NCBI GenBank assembly: GCA_002500745.1
Contig: DLST01000002.1
Coordinates: 124,001 to 188,000 of the forward strand
Length of the DNA stretch: 64,000 nt
From: Sphingobacterium sp. UBA7855
GTDB taxonomy: Bacteria; Bacteroidota; Bacteroidia; Sphingobacteriales; Sphingobacteriaceae
Direction: 5' to 3'
A program made the position numbers and the translations under genes. This document shows, piece by piece, positions 55,648-64,000 of the stretch (its first letter is position 1; each line of letters opens with the position of its first letter). The notes beneath the pieces were generated by a model. That model searched no databases. It saw only the letters and a list, made by a program, of their open reading frames with translations, and was not told the DNA's origin.

Positions 55648-56505
55648 ATGCTGAGTGCTGACAAGATGAGTGAATTGCAATATGCTTTTAAGTTGAATCA
55701 TACCTATTATTTCGACGACTTTAATGATGATGATGAATTTCTGAATGCTGCTCAAAAACTGATTGAAGATAAATGCTTCATCATAGTTTTTGGAACAACT
55801 AATGATGCAGATGAATTGTACGACAAATTATTATTCTTCAATCAGTATTATTTTCCAGTCTCCGAAATAAAAGGTTGTTTAAAAAAAGGCGCTTATTTTG
55901 CTTTTCGGTCGGATCTTTTTAAAGGTTATAGCCTGCGGAACAGATTAAAGGATCTTGGATTTCTCGAATACTCAATGCAGGAGTCATTGGTTCTGAAAGA
56001 CAACCATCAGCGTCTTATTGCGAAGCTCTTCAACTTATTGGTTGAAGAGACCAAAATGCCTCAAAGTGAAATTCATTCGACAATAATCGCTTCCTATCTG
56101 AATCTGCTGTTGTACCATATGCAAAGGTTCTACCAACGCTTCATGGAAGATAAATCGGATGAAATTAATGCATTACAGTGTCAATTCTTAAAGGAGCTGT
56201 ATACATTTTTCGACCAGGAGAGGCGTTGTATGCTAGCACCACCGACCGCTGCATCATTATCGAAAAAATTAAATTGTACTGCACGATTTCTTAATGATAT
56301 CTCGCTAAAGGTGTCGGGAAAGACAGCACAGTATCATATTGAAAATTTTATCGTTACTGTTGCCAAGCAGCTATTAGCTGAAACGGATCTTTCTGTAGCT
56401 GAAATAGCGGAACGAATGAAGTTTGAGCATCCGCAGTCGCTTACCCGATTGTTCAAAAGAAAAACACAAATTACCCCGCTCGATTTTAGGATTTCCATTA
56501 TTTAA
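55648..56505 (+). CDS. AraC-family transcriptional regulator
   Basis: A 285-residue protein with an N-terminal part of about 170 residues that I cannot assign and a C-terminal AraC-type DNA-binding domain (about 190-285). The second helix-turn-helix is clear: DLSVAEIAERMKFEHPQSLTRLFKRKTQITPLDFR. It lies 122 bp downstream of the phytochrome gene on the same strand and may be an output of the light pathway, but no receiver domain is seen. The stop codon lies inside the long inverted repeat that follows. Confidence 0.85.
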   Translation: MLSADKMSELQYAFKLNHTYYFDDFNDDDEFLNAAQKLIEDKCFIIVFGTTNDADELYDKLLFFNQYYFPVSEIKGCLKKGAYFAFRSDLFKGYSLRNRLKDLGFLEYSMQESLVLKDNHQRLIAKLFNLLVEETKMPQSEIHSTIIASYLNLLLYHMQRFYQRFMEDKSDEINALQCQFLKELYTFFDQERRCMLAPPTAASLSKKLNCTARFLNDISLKVSGKTAQYHIENFIVTVAKQLLAETDLSVAEIAERMKFEHPQSLTRLFKRKTQITPLDFRISII

Positions 56506-56560
56506 TTAAACATTCTATCAGCAGCGTCCGACGCTGCTGATAGAATGTTTAATTAAATAA
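56498..56560. repeat. 30-bp perfect inverted repeat after the AraC gene
   Basis: Arms 56498-56527 and 56531-56560 pair along all 30 bases with a 3-base loop (CCG). The centre is GCAGCGT/ACGCTGC and the outer part is AT-rich. The left arm holds the stop codon of the AraC gene. It could act as a terminator in both directions, though it is far longer than the other terminators here, or it could be the remains of a mobile element. Confidence 0.85.
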
Positions 56561-56721
56561 AGCAATTGTTTATCCCATAAATTGACTACCTTGTCGAAAT
56601 CTCAAAGAAAGATGATACAATAGGTTTGGTAACCAATTATCTACCCAGCTTAGGTCTATTTTTTTTATTCTCTCCTAGACCATATTTTTCAATCATTGCG
56701 GTGTTTATAAACAATCAAAAA

Positions 56722-57084
56722 ATGAAAAAGAAAATTGTTATTTGTGATGATGACGTACTTATCCTTAACGTATTAGAGCTAGCTTTAAAAAATGAACTAA
56801 GCGATGTTTATCCCGTTATAAAAAGCAGGGAACTTTTAGCCATTGTGGACGAAGTATGCCCTGATATTCTAATATTGGACATTGATATGCCTTGGTTATC
56901 TGGTGACGATATCGTACGCGAGCTGAGAAACTCGGAGAAACAAGCCGATCTTCCGGTAATCTTGATGTCTGTGAGGTTGCAGGGAAAGCAGATTGCGTCC
57001 GAATGTGGAGCTGATGCCTTTTTGTCCAAGCCATTTGAATTGGACGATCTATTCTTATTGGTTGATAAACTAAGTCGACGATAA
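56722..57084 (+). CDS. single-domain response regulator
   Basis: A 120-residue receiver domain without an output domain. It has the acidic pair in VICDDDVL, the phospho-acceptor Asp53 in LILDIDMPWLSGDD, and the conserved Lys in LSKPFELDD. The ATG at 56722 (MKKKIVICDDD) is the natural start. A TAGGTTTG box at 56621-56628 could be its promoter. Such regulators relay phosphate or control a partner by binding. It may serve the phytochrome kinase, which lacks an adjacent regulator of its own. Confidence 0.88.
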   Translation: MKKKIVICDDDVLILNVLELALKNELSDVYPVIKSRELLAIVDEVCPDILILDIDMPWLSGDDIVRELRNSEKQADLPVILMSVRLQGKQIASECGADAFLSKPFELDDLFLLVDKLSRR

Positions 57085-57114
57085 ATTCGCTAATATACTA
57101 TTTGTATTTAAAAT

Positions 57115-57142
57115 AAAAGCACTTTTGATTAAAAGTGCTTTT
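57115..57142. terminator. bidirectional terminator between response regulators
   Basis: A perfect 12-bp stem (AAAAGCACTTTT and AAAAGTGCTTTT) with loop GATT and T tracts on both strands, between the two convergent response-regulator genes. Confidence 0.85.
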
Positions 57143-57179
57143 ATGAAATATAGTGAGCGTATTTCAATGCCTATTTAAA

Positions 57180-57545
57180 CTAATTCTTTAGTATAGTATC
57201 AATTTTTTGAGTGATATCTACCAGATCAAAAGGTTTTGCGATAAAACCATTGGCACCTAAACCGCTTGCAATCTCTGGTCCATCCACGCTAGCTGAAAGC
57301 ACGATGATGGGGGTGTCTTTGATTTCGGGTGTGCTTCGGATCATTTTGATCAGCTGATCACCAGAAATTATTGGCATCCAAAGATCCAATAACAATAGGT
57401 CAGGCTGATGGGAAATTAATTGCTTTGTCAGGTTGGTACTATTCGATTCGCATATGACATTAAATCCTTCCATATCTAAAAAAAGTTCCAGCATTTCGAG
57501 TATCCCTCGGTCATCATCACAGATCATTATCTTTTTAGTCTGCAT
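57180..57545 (-). CDS. single-domain response regulator
   Basis: A 121-residue receiver domain with MICDDDRGIL, the phospho-acceptor Asp54 in LLLDLWMPIISGDQ, and the Lys in FIAKPFDL. The gene starts five bases after the end of the LOV kinase gene, so it is its probable partner. It lacks a DNA-binding domain, so the output must be by protein contact or phosphate transfer. It is similar to the regulator at 56722 in the WMP/PW and SGD motifs and may be a paralogue. Confidence 0.9.
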   Translation of the reverse strand: MQTKKIMICDDDRGILEMLELFLDMEGFNVICESNSTNLTKQLISHQPDLLLLDLWMPIISGDQLIKMIRSTPEIKDTPIIVLSASVDGPEIASGLGANGFIAKPFDLVDITQKIDTILKN

Positions 57546-57550
57546 ATTTT

Positions 57551-59101
57551 TTATTTATTATTTAGAATGGGTAATGTAAAATTAAAAGTAGATCCTTCAC
57601 CCAGCTCACTTTCCACCCACAACGTACCGTTGTGATTGACAATGATCTCGTGTGAAACATAGAGACCGATTCCTAACCCCGGGAATTTTTTCTGTATATG
57701 GCTGACGCGGAAAAATCGTTCGAAAATCTTTAATCTGTCCTGATAGCTTATTCCCATACCGTAGTCTCGCACAGACACCTTGACAAAGGTAGCAACCCTA
57801 TGGATACTAACTTCAATTTTTTTAGATTCTGGAGAATATTTAATAGCATTTGATAGCAGATTATTGAGCACTTGGATAATCTGTAGTTCGTCGCCCTCCA
57901 CGATACTATCCGAACTACCTGAAAAATGAATATCAGCGTCAGGAACGGCAAGTCGCATACTCTCTACGGCGTCCTGTATCGTTTTATCGATCTCAAATGG
58001 TTCCATGTGCAGTTCCAAATTTCCAGATTGAATTTTAGAAGTATCCAAGAGTTTTGTTATAAGCAGGTTCAACCGATCGATGTAGGCTGCTATTTTATCT
58101 AATGTCGAAATAAACTTTGGATCTGTATTGTCGACACTGAGTCGCTGTACAATCTGAAAAAGCCCCTTGATGGTTGTCAATGGCGTTTTGAGTTCGTGGC
58201 TTGCGATAGACAAGAAATCATCTTTACGTCGATCTTGCTCTTTCTTTTCAGTGATATCTTCGATCGCGATGAGGATTCGGTCTTTGTATTTTCCTTCGAA
58301 TTCAACACGATAGGCGTTTAGCAACATCACTTTTCGCCCAATATAAGGGAACGTATGATCCACTTCATAGTCGATCACTGGGTTATTGGTAGGCAGTATC
58401 TGTGTAAGCATCTCTTTTAAAGAAGCAATATCCCATTGCTGATTACCCAAATCAAATAACTCCTTTCCTACCGTTTCCTCTGTGGTCACTTTAAAAGAGT
58501 TTAAGAAATGCTTGTTGGCGCTTATTACAATATAATTGGCATCTAATACCAAGAGGCTCTCTCTAACTGTTTCAATAATGCTGGATAAAAAGCTTTCTTT
58601 GTCCTGAAGTTCTTTTGTTCGCTGCTGTATTTTGAGCTCAACATGTGACTTTTCTTCACGAAGATCGTGCTCAGCTTTTTTGCGGTCACTGATATCATTT
58701 TGAACACCGATAAAATGTGTTACCTGATTTTCATCGTTCTTTACCGGGGAAATAAAAAGCTCGTTCCAAAAAAGCGATCCGTCCTTGCGATAATTACGAA
58801 TTTCGATTTTGCATTCTTCACCCCGCAGAATCGCTTCTTTAATAATTTTACGTTCTTCTTGCGAACGATCTTGTGCCTGTAAAAAGCGACAGTTGTGACC
58901 TATTATTTCATCTTGTGTATATCCACTGATGGTTTCGAAAGCTTTATTACAATAAATAATAGGGTTGTCATGCTGCAAATTGTCCGTAATAATAATTCCC
59001 GAATAGGCAGAATTCAATGCTTTTAGATAAAGATCTATATCATTGTTCTTGTTTTCGCTACGTTGCTTTGCATTGCTGTTTCCGGAAGGATTTTTTCTCA
59101 T
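57551..59101 (-). CDS. LOV-domain histidine kinase (blue-light sensor)
   Basis: A 516-residue soluble kinase. The first PAS domain (about 25-145) is a LOV domain: the flavin-adduct motif GHNCRFLQ with Cys71, the flavin contacts in NYRKDGSLFWN, and FIGVQNDISDR at its end. A second PAS domain (about 165-280) follows, then HisKA with His302 in ASHELKTPLTT, and HATPase_c with N box VLNNLLSNAIKYS and G boxes DYGMGIS and GLGIGLYVS. It would sense blue light through FMN and pass phosphate to the response regulator encoded five bases downstream. Confidence 0.88.
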   Translation of the reverse strand: MRKNPSGNSNAKQRSENKNNDIDLYLKALNSAYSGIIITDNLQHDNPIIYCNKAFETISGYTQDEIIGHNCRFLQAQDRSQEERKIIKEAILRGEECKIEIRNYRKDGSLFWNELFISPVKNDENQVTHFIGVQNDISDRKKAEHDLREEKSHVELKIQQRTKELQDKESFLSSIIETVRESLLVLDANYIVISANKHFLNSFKVTTEETVGKELFDLGNQQWDIASLKEMLTQILPTNNPVIDYEVDHTFPYIGRKVMLLNAYRVEFEGKYKDRILIAIEDITEKKEQDRRKDDFLSIASHELKTPLTTIKGLFQIVQRLSVDNTDPKFISTLDKIAAYIDRLNLLITKLLDTSKIQSGNLELHMEPFEIDKTIQDAVESMRLAVPDADIHFSGSSDSIVEGDELQIIQVLNNLLSNAIKYSPESKKIEVSIHRVATFVKVSVRDYGMGISYQDRLKIFERFFRVSHIQKKFPGLGIGLYVSHEIIVNHNGTLWVESELGEGSTFNFTLPILNNK

Positions 59102-59877
59102 ATACTATAGTATACCACGCTTAACCATGGTGCGCGAATTTAATTCAAAATTCGAAATAAAATGGAAAACTGTAATAACTTATTTTAAATACCGTATAAA
59201 TGCGGGCAAAAATACTCGGTAACAATAATCGATATGGTTATTGCATTTTACCCTATAATTTTAGAAATATTATCGCGTAAACTAAAGAAGGAACAAAGTT
59301 CATATTGACGCACAGTGTAAACTTGAAGTGTAATATACACGATAGGCGGGTTTTAATGTGCTTGTATTATAACTGTGAGTTTATATAGATATATTTAATA
59401 TGTTTATTTATAAATTTTTATGTTTATTAATATTGTGAGTTTTAGCGGGTAAATAATGTTAATTTCATTTTCTTATGGCTGGTCTATAGGTATAAAAAAA
59501 TAGCTTGGAGGCCCTCATAATGTACCGTTGGGTGTTGTAGTCTTATAGTATTCCATGTAGAAACAATCCTATTTGAAAAATCATCAAAAATCTGAGCCGT
59601 ATAGCAAATGAAATAAAATAGAATTTTTTAATAAAAATGTATATAATTTTTATTTACAACTATATATGTATTTTATGTTCATTAAGTGTGTAAGTGGAAA
59701 TTAAGGTGTTTAATTATTGAAAATAGAAATAACTTCTGAACTCAGGACTGACACTATGACGTGACAAAGAAAGTTGCCTAAGCCTGAAGGTGGCCTGAAG
59801 ATGGTGTGATTTAAATATACATTATTGAATATTTTTGACGGATTAAATAGCGTTGAGTTATGTAGAATATATAAAAA
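59102..59877. other. AT-rich region without genes
   Basis: This is about 780 bp between the LOV kinase start and the cold-shock gene. It is very AT-rich. A 14-bp palindrome (TATACTATAGTATA, 59101-59114) touches the kinase start codon. No coding frame or RNA gene was recognised. Confidence 0.5.
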
Positions 59878-59903
59878 AAGTGCAACGGTTGCCCGCTGCA
59901 CTT
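59878..59903 (-). terminator. intrinsic terminator of the cold-shock gene
   Basis: On the minus strand, an 11-bp stem (AAGTGCAGCGG with its complement, one G-U pair) closed by a GCAA tetraloop and followed by a run of seven T. It lies about 40 bp after the stop of the cold-shock gene. A second, smaller hairpin (59906-59931) lies between. Confidence 0.85.
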
Positions 59904-59944
59904 CGCAAGAAGATAAATAGACATCTTCTTGTGTGTTTACTTAA

Positions 59945-60136
59945 TTATGCGATACGTACGTTAACAGCGTTAACACCTTTTTTACCGTTTTCTACATCAA
60001 ATGTTACACTGTCATTTTCGCGTACTTCGTTGATTAATCCTGATACGTGTACGAAAATGTCATCTCCACCAGCAGCTGGAGTAATAAAACCAAATCCTTT
60101 TGTTTGGTTGAAGAATTTAATAGTTCCTTCTTGCAT
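59945..60136 (-). CDS. cspA: cold-shock protein (CspA family)
   Basis: A 63-residue single cold-shock domain. The two RNA-binding motifs are KGFGFITP (RNP1) and DIFVHVSG (RNP2), with standard spacing. It binds single-stranded RNA and keeps it unfolded, acting as an RNA chaperone. It is monocistronic, with a good terminator. The AT-rich upstream region is long enough for the extended leader that is common for cold-shock genes. Length and motifs fit the family. Confidence 0.95.
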   Translation of the reverse strand: MQEGTIKFFNQTKGFGFITPAAGGDDIFVHVSGLINEVRENDSVTFDVENGKKGVNAVNVRIA

Positions 60137-61076
60137 TGTTTTATATATTATTATTAAAGTATTCTATAAATAAATTCGCGTTACGATACGGATATCTTAA
60201 CCCTATTCAATCGATTTGTATGCAAGAAATGATGTTTGTAGTTTAATGTGCTTGGGTATATTCAAGTTCAAAAAGGTACTTCACCTATTATTTTGACAAC
60301 AAAAAATGCTTCTGAAGATGCGAAACTGAGCGGGAAGTGTGGTAACTTTTCGATTTCAGATAAGCAAATGGAGCCGATTATTTATCAAATATAGCTATAA
60401 AATATTGTTAATCATAGTATATAAGAACTTATTATTAAAATGAATGGGTAATTCCGCCGTTAAGTCGTATTAAAGTTGGTTTTAAAGGTAAAATAAATTG
60501 GCACATCTTTTTTAAACGTGATAAAGGAAAGCGTTTATGTTTGTCGAAGTGCCTAACGAAGCAAATAGGATAGCATTATGAAATAGTCTTCGGCATCACA
60601 TCAGCATGTGCCGTCATATTGAACAAGGCGTAGCTTATGGAATCCCCATCGAAAGAATAAGCCACACGTAATAGCGTTTTTGTGCCAATAGCGAGACTCG
60701 GAATAGGATTAATTCTGCTTAGAGGACCATGCTAAGACAGGCTTATATAAAGACGCTATCGTAATCTTTGCCAAATTTATCATAATACAAAATGAATAAT
60801 CCCCTGGTTAAGTATTCGTAGAACACGTTTACCGGACTTGGTTGATGGACTGTGCTTTTATTTGCCAGCAATTTTTCAACAATTATGGACTCTGCTTATT
60901 ATATGATATATTCCAGCATGCAATACTAGGTAGATTTTTCCTTTCTTTTACATAAAATTTGTTCAAGTAAAAATGAATTGCGCTATATGAGATGCTTGTG
61001 TATTTGTTTTTTTTAATTTAATATTGATATTAACTTAATATTGAAGAAATCTTGTGCTTTTAATTTTGACATCGCA
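60137..61076. other. intergenic region with a possible gene remnant
   Basis: This 940-bp stretch between the cold-shock and sigma factor genes holds no intact gene that I can recognise. Between about 60535 and 60780 the composition is less AT-rich, and the minus strand has an open run at 60576-60731. The right end should hold the sigma factor promoter. Confidence 0.5.
60576..60731 (-). pseudogene. possible decayed coding fragment
   Basis: On the minus strand, 51 codons are open up to a TAA stop, and the translation has protein-like composition, including SLAIGTKTLLRVAYSF and FNMTAHADVMPKTIS. There is no start codon at its beginning. It may be the tail end of a lost gene. A chance frame is possible, so confidence is low. 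I do not recognise the family. Confidence 0.25.
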
Positions 61077-61601
61077 ATGGAACATGTTCAGCCAATCAAA
61101 TCTTCCAATCAGAAAAGTTTTAATATCGTATACGATAAATACCATCGGCAGATCTTCGGTTTTGTACTCAAGCGTACGCAATCGGACTATATCGCACAGG
61201 AGGTCACACAGCTGACCTTTATTAAACTTTGGAACCAAAGAGAGCGACTTGACGATCAGCTTAGCATCTTGGTACAGTTATTTGGTATGGCACGGCAGGT
61301 GATGATCGACTTGCTGCGTAAAGAGGCAACAAGGTTTAAATATGAGGGACAGGCCGCCGCAACTCCTTTTACAGACAGTTTGATTCGCGCGATAGAAAAC
61401 AAAGAATTATTGCGTATGATGGAAAAGGATATTCAGAATATGCCCACAATGCGTCGTAAGGTATTTGAAATGAGCCGTAAGGAAGGTCTTTCCCATAAAG
61501 AGATTGCGGCCCAATTCTCTATTTCCACAAAGACGGTGGAACAGCATATCAGTAAAGCACTTCTTCAGCTAAAACAACATCTTTATTCCATCATGCTCTA
61601 G
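61077..61601 (+). CDS. ECF-type RNA polymerase sigma factor
   Basis: A 174-residue extracytoplasmic-function sigma factor. Region 2 covers about 15-80 (FNIVYDKYHRQIFGFVLKR, QEVTQLTFIKLWNQRERL) and region 4 about 110-165 (MRRKVFEMSRKEGLSHKEIAAQFSISTKTVEQHISKAL, only parts quoted). It belongs to the large family that Bacteroidota pair with FecR anti-sigma factors to control TonB-dependent uptake genes. The ATG at 61077 is preferred over the upstream TTG. It should activate the FecR/SusC genes that follow. Confidence 0.92.
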   Translation: MEHVQPIKSSNQKSFNIVYDKYHRQIFGFVLKRTQSDYIAQEVTQLTFIKLWNQRERLDDQLSILVQLFGMARQVMIDLLRKEATRFKYEGQAAATPFTDSLIRAIENKELLRMMEKDIQNMPTMRRKVFEMSRKEGLSHKEIAAQFSISTKTVEQHISKALLQLKQHLYSIML

Positions 61602-61685
61602 CTTCGGCAACTATAAATGTCGCTTTCCTATATTAAATAATTGTTAAGCACTAAGGGAAGTCGTGCTGACCTGCGTAATAGTAAT

Positions 61686-62744
61686 ATGAAGCATGACGAA
61701 AAGCAGCATCAGATTAAAAAGCAAATCTGGAAAATGCCCTTCCTGGTAGATGAAATTTTTAAGGACGAGGAATGGGAAAAATTCGATAGCACGGCGATGG
61801 AGGACGTTGTGCCCGCAGAAGCGATGAAAGCGAATATTCAATATGCCATTCAACATGAAGGAGAGGAAATGGAGCGCAAGGTTTTACGGCGGTATCGGTT
61901 GGTCAAGATGCTTCGATACAGTGCTGCGGCGGCGATTATCGTTTTCTTTTCCTTTTATCTTGTCACATGGTGGACGCAAGATTCAGTTCCGCAGCCTGCT
62001 GATCAGTGGTCAGCAGCTCAGTCGGTTGTAGCAGCTCAAGATACGGTTTGGATTTCGAAAGAAAATAAAAATCCCCGCAGTATAATCTTGGATCTACCCG
62101 ATGGATCGCATGTACGCTTGTTTGCTCAAAGTAAGATTCGCTATGTGAAAAATTTTGCTGAACATGCCCGCGATATAGAACTTCTTGGTAAAGCATACTT
62201 CGATGTTGTTTCAGATCCAAATCGTCCATTTTCGGTACTTGCCAATGGCACTAAAACGACAGCGCTCGGTACATCCTTTACGATTAATACCAAATTGAAG
62301 CATCAATCTGTGACTGTTGCATTGCATACAGGAAAGGTGCTTGTGTCGTCCCTAAGCGATCACTTCAAACACGTGTTTCTGGATGGTCCGGGTCAAAAGC
62401 TGACGGTTGATTCACGAGGTGCAACAAGAATTGAAGCCGTCAATAAAAAACAGCCATTGAACATGCCTGATCTGTCTGCCCCGGATTTATTAAATCTTAA
62501 AAATACACCGATGCCTGCTGTGTTACAGGCTTTAGAAATAGCATTCAAGGAGCAGATTCATTTGGGGGACAAGGGGATAGCGGCTATTCACTATACGGGT
62601 GAGATTGATGTACAGAAAAATTCCTTGAAAGATATCTTGACAACAATCTGCTTAATCAATGAATTGCGCTTTGTTGCCAATGCGGACGGCAGCTACACGC
62701 TTTACAAGCAGGAAAACACGACTACCGAACATCTAAATAATTAA
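61686..62744 (+). CDS. FecR-family anti-sigma factor
   Basis: A 352-residue anti-sigma factor. The N-terminal cytoplasmic part (about 1-75) would bind the sigma factor. One membrane helix (about 77-100) follows, then a periplasmic FecR domain (about 115-250, with LPDGSHVRLFAQSKIRY, LLGKAYFDV and FTINTKLKHQSVTVALHTGKV) and a C-terminal DUF4974/STN-like domain (about 275-345). It relays a signal from the outer-membrane receptor to the sigma factor. The ATG at 61686 is chosen over an upstream TTG. The SusC gene starts five bases after its stop. Confidence 0.92.
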   Translation: MKHDEKQHQIKKQIWKMPFLVDEIFKDEEWEKFDSTAMEDVVPAEAMKANIQYAIQHEGEEMERKVLRRYRLVKMLRYSAAAAIIVFFSFYLVTWWTQDSVPQPADQWSAAQSVVAAQDTVWISKENKNPRSIILDLPDGSHVRLFAQSKIRYVKNFAEHARDIELLGKAYFDVVSDPNRPFSVLANGTKTTALGTSFTINTKLKHQSVTVALHTGKVLVSSLSDHFKHVFLDGPGQKLTVDSRGATRIEAVNKKQPLNMPDLSAPDLLNLKNTPMPAVLQALEIAFKEQIHLGDKGIAAIHYTGEIDVQKNSLKDILTTICLINELRFVANADGSYTLYKQENTTTEHLNN

Positions 62745-62749
62745 CAAAT

Positions 62750-64000
62750 ATGCTCAGAAAAACAAATCCACAAAAAAGGAATCTGCTTATTTTTGCATTG
62801 CTTACAGCTGGACTAACCCAAGTTCATGCACAACAGCAACAGGTGAAAGGCGCTGTTCAAAATGAAAAGGGCGAGTTCCTCCCCGGTGTCAGCGTGAAAG
62901 CCATTCCGGTCAATGGAGGCGCTAGTGTGACCACCAGCACAAATAGTCAGGGACTATTCCATTTTCAGAATTTGGTGGAACATGCTGGTTATCAATTTGT
63001 GTTTTCGGCTGTTGGATTTCAGTCCGATACGCTTTCGGGTTATGTCATAGAGGCAAGAAAACCTTTGTCGTTGAGTGTGAAGCTTCAGCAGAGTGCCGTT
63101 AAACTGGATGAGGTCGTCATTGGTTATGGTCGTGTGTCCAGAAAAGATCTGACAAGCTCGATCACAAGCATTAAAGCGGAAGATGCTAATGTCGGTGTAT
63201 TTACCTCACCAGCACAGATGCTACAGGGAAAGGTTGCCGGCCTGACGATTTCAACCAATAACAGTAATCCCAATGCGACGCCTTCCGTTAGTCTCCGAGG
63301 AGCTTCAACGTTACGTAGTGGTGAAGCGATGGAACCCTACTATGTGATCGATGGGGTCCCGGGTGCATCGCTGGCTTTGGTAGCGCCCGATGATATTGCG
63401 TCTATTGACGTGCTTCGCGATGCCTCAGCGACCGCAATTTATGGTTCAAAAGCGGCCAATGGCGTTATTATCGTTACAACGAAGCGTGGAAAATCAGGGC
63501 AGACCAATATCAATTACAACGGCTATTTGGCGATCGATAAAGTGGCTAAGCATTATGAGATGATGAATGCGGCGCAATACCGGTCTTATGTCAATGATAA
63601 TGGATTTTCGATGGAACCAACGGACGACTTAGGGGCAGATACCGATTGGCAAAGAGCTGTGGAGCGGACAGGGATATCGAACAACCATAATATATCCATT
63701 CTTGGAGGTGCAGAAAAAACACAGTATAGCATCAGTCTCAATACCATCAAAAACAATGGGGTTATCAAAGGGACTGATATGGGGCGGCAGATTGCTCGAG
63801 CGTTTTTGCAGACCAAGGCGCTGAATGACCGGCTGACGGCTTCTTTCAATGTCAACGCAAGTATCACCAAGCAGAATGATGTGCTTGCTTTGGATCAGGG
63901 ACTCAGCGTGTATGATGCGATGTACTATTACCTGCCTGTATCGCCGGTCCGAAATACCGATGGTTCCTGGTTTGAAAAAGCCGATCGTTCGCAATATGCC
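62750..64000 (+). CDS. SusC/RagA-family TonB-dependent receptor (partial, cut by window end)
   Basis: The first 417 residues of a SusC-type receptor; the gene continues beyond the right edge. It has a signal peptide (about 1-28), a CarboxypepD_reg-like domain (about 33-115, VKGAVQNEKGEFLPGVSV), and a plug (about 120-260, with EVVIGYGRVSRKDLTSSI and DASATAIYGSKAANGVIIV), followed by the start of the barrel. There is no STN domain before the carboxypeptidase-like domain, although the upstream sigma/FecR pair usually works with an STN-bearing receptor. It starts five bases after the FecR stop, so it is co-transcribed. A SusD partner is expected just outside the window. Confidence 0.9.
   Translation, partial: MLRKTNPQKRNLLIFALLTAGLTQVHAQQQQVKGAVQNEKGEFLPGVSVKAIPVNGGASVTTSTNSQGLFHFQNLVEHAGYQFVFSAVGFQSDTLSGYVIEARKPLSLSVKLQQSAVKLDEVVIGYGRVSRKDLTSSITSIKAEDANVGVFTSPAQMLQGKVAGLTISTNNSNPNATPSVSLRGASTLRSGEAMEPYYVIDGVPGASLALVAPDDIASIDVLRDASATAIYGSKAANGVIIVTTKRGKSGQTNINYNGYLAIDKVAKHYEMMNAAQYRSYVNDNGFSMEPTDDLGADTDWQRAVERTGISNNHNISILGGAEKTQYSISLNTIKNNGVIKGTDMGRQIARAFLQTKALNDRLTASFNVNASITKQNDVLALDQGLSVYDAMYYYLPVSPVRNTDGSWFEKADRSQYA

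Noticed and set aside
59101..59114. 14-bp palindrome at the LOV kinase start
   Set aside because: AT-only palindromes are common in this very AT-rich spacer; there is no second copy to suggest an operator.
1..64000. CRISPR arrays, tRNA or rRNA genes, prophage, insertion sequences
   Set aside because: I looked through the non-coding stretches and found no regular spaced repeats, tRNA-like folds, transposase or phage genes.

Overview
The window reads as chromosome of a Bacteroidota bacterium, most likely of the Sphingobacterium group. The evidence is SusC/SusD pairs, an ECF sigma/FecR switch next to a SusC-type receptor, a DUF1800/DUF1501 pair, Bacteroidetes-type promoters (TTG, about 20 bp, TAnnTTTG) and, above all, a Bacteroidetes-specific type VI secretion system of subtype iii (T6SSiii). 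The genus is an inference from gene content only. No tRNA, rRNA, CRISPR array, prophage or insertion sequence was seen.

Layout. 0.5-14.9 kb: a T6SSiii locus with two small TssO-like membrane proteins, TssP, TssR, the ClpV ATPase TssH, sheath proteins TssB and TssC, baseplate proteins TssE, TssF, TssG and TssK, and the membrane protein TssN. tssG alone is inverted and has short tandem repeats on both sides. Hcp, VgrG, PAAR, TssQ and effectors are not in the window. 14.9-20.5 kb: a flavodoxin-fold oxidoreductase, a DinB protein, a lipoprotein, and a two-component system (TPR histidine kinase and NarL-type regulator) next to a second lipoprotein. 21.0-27.6 kb: a small carbohydrate-uptake locus of SusC, SusD and a GH105/GH88-like unsaturated uronyl hydrolase. 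27.7-35.9 kb: a histidine phosphatase, a Crp-type regulator, a CPBP protease, a DUF1800/DUF1501 pair facing two Tat-exported ferritin-like proteins, and an MsrA-MsrB fusion.

36.2-49.8 kb looks like an osmoadaptation island: NhaA, a sodium/amino-acid symporter, two MscS-type channels, a BCCT betaine-type transporter, a CPA2 cation/proton antiporter, and a two-gene set (GpsA plus a phosphatase-GT20 fusion) whose best reading is glucosylglycerol synthesis. Together these would cover ion export, uptake of compatible solutes, their synthesis, and emergency release. 49.9-52.7 kb holds a small cysteine-motif membrane protein and a siderophore-type TonB receptor. 53.3-59.1 kb is a photosensory signalling cluster: a complete bacteriophytochrome kinase, an AraC regulator, two single-domain response regulators and a LOV-domain histidine kinase. 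A cold-shock gene follows, then about 0.9 kb without a clear gene. From 61.1 kb to the right edge there is an ECF sigma factor, a FecR anti-sigma factor and the start of another SusC-type receptor, cut by the window end.

The observations most worth following up are the inverted, repeat-flanked tssG, the predicted glucosylglycerol island, and the pairing of red-light and blue-light receptor kinases.
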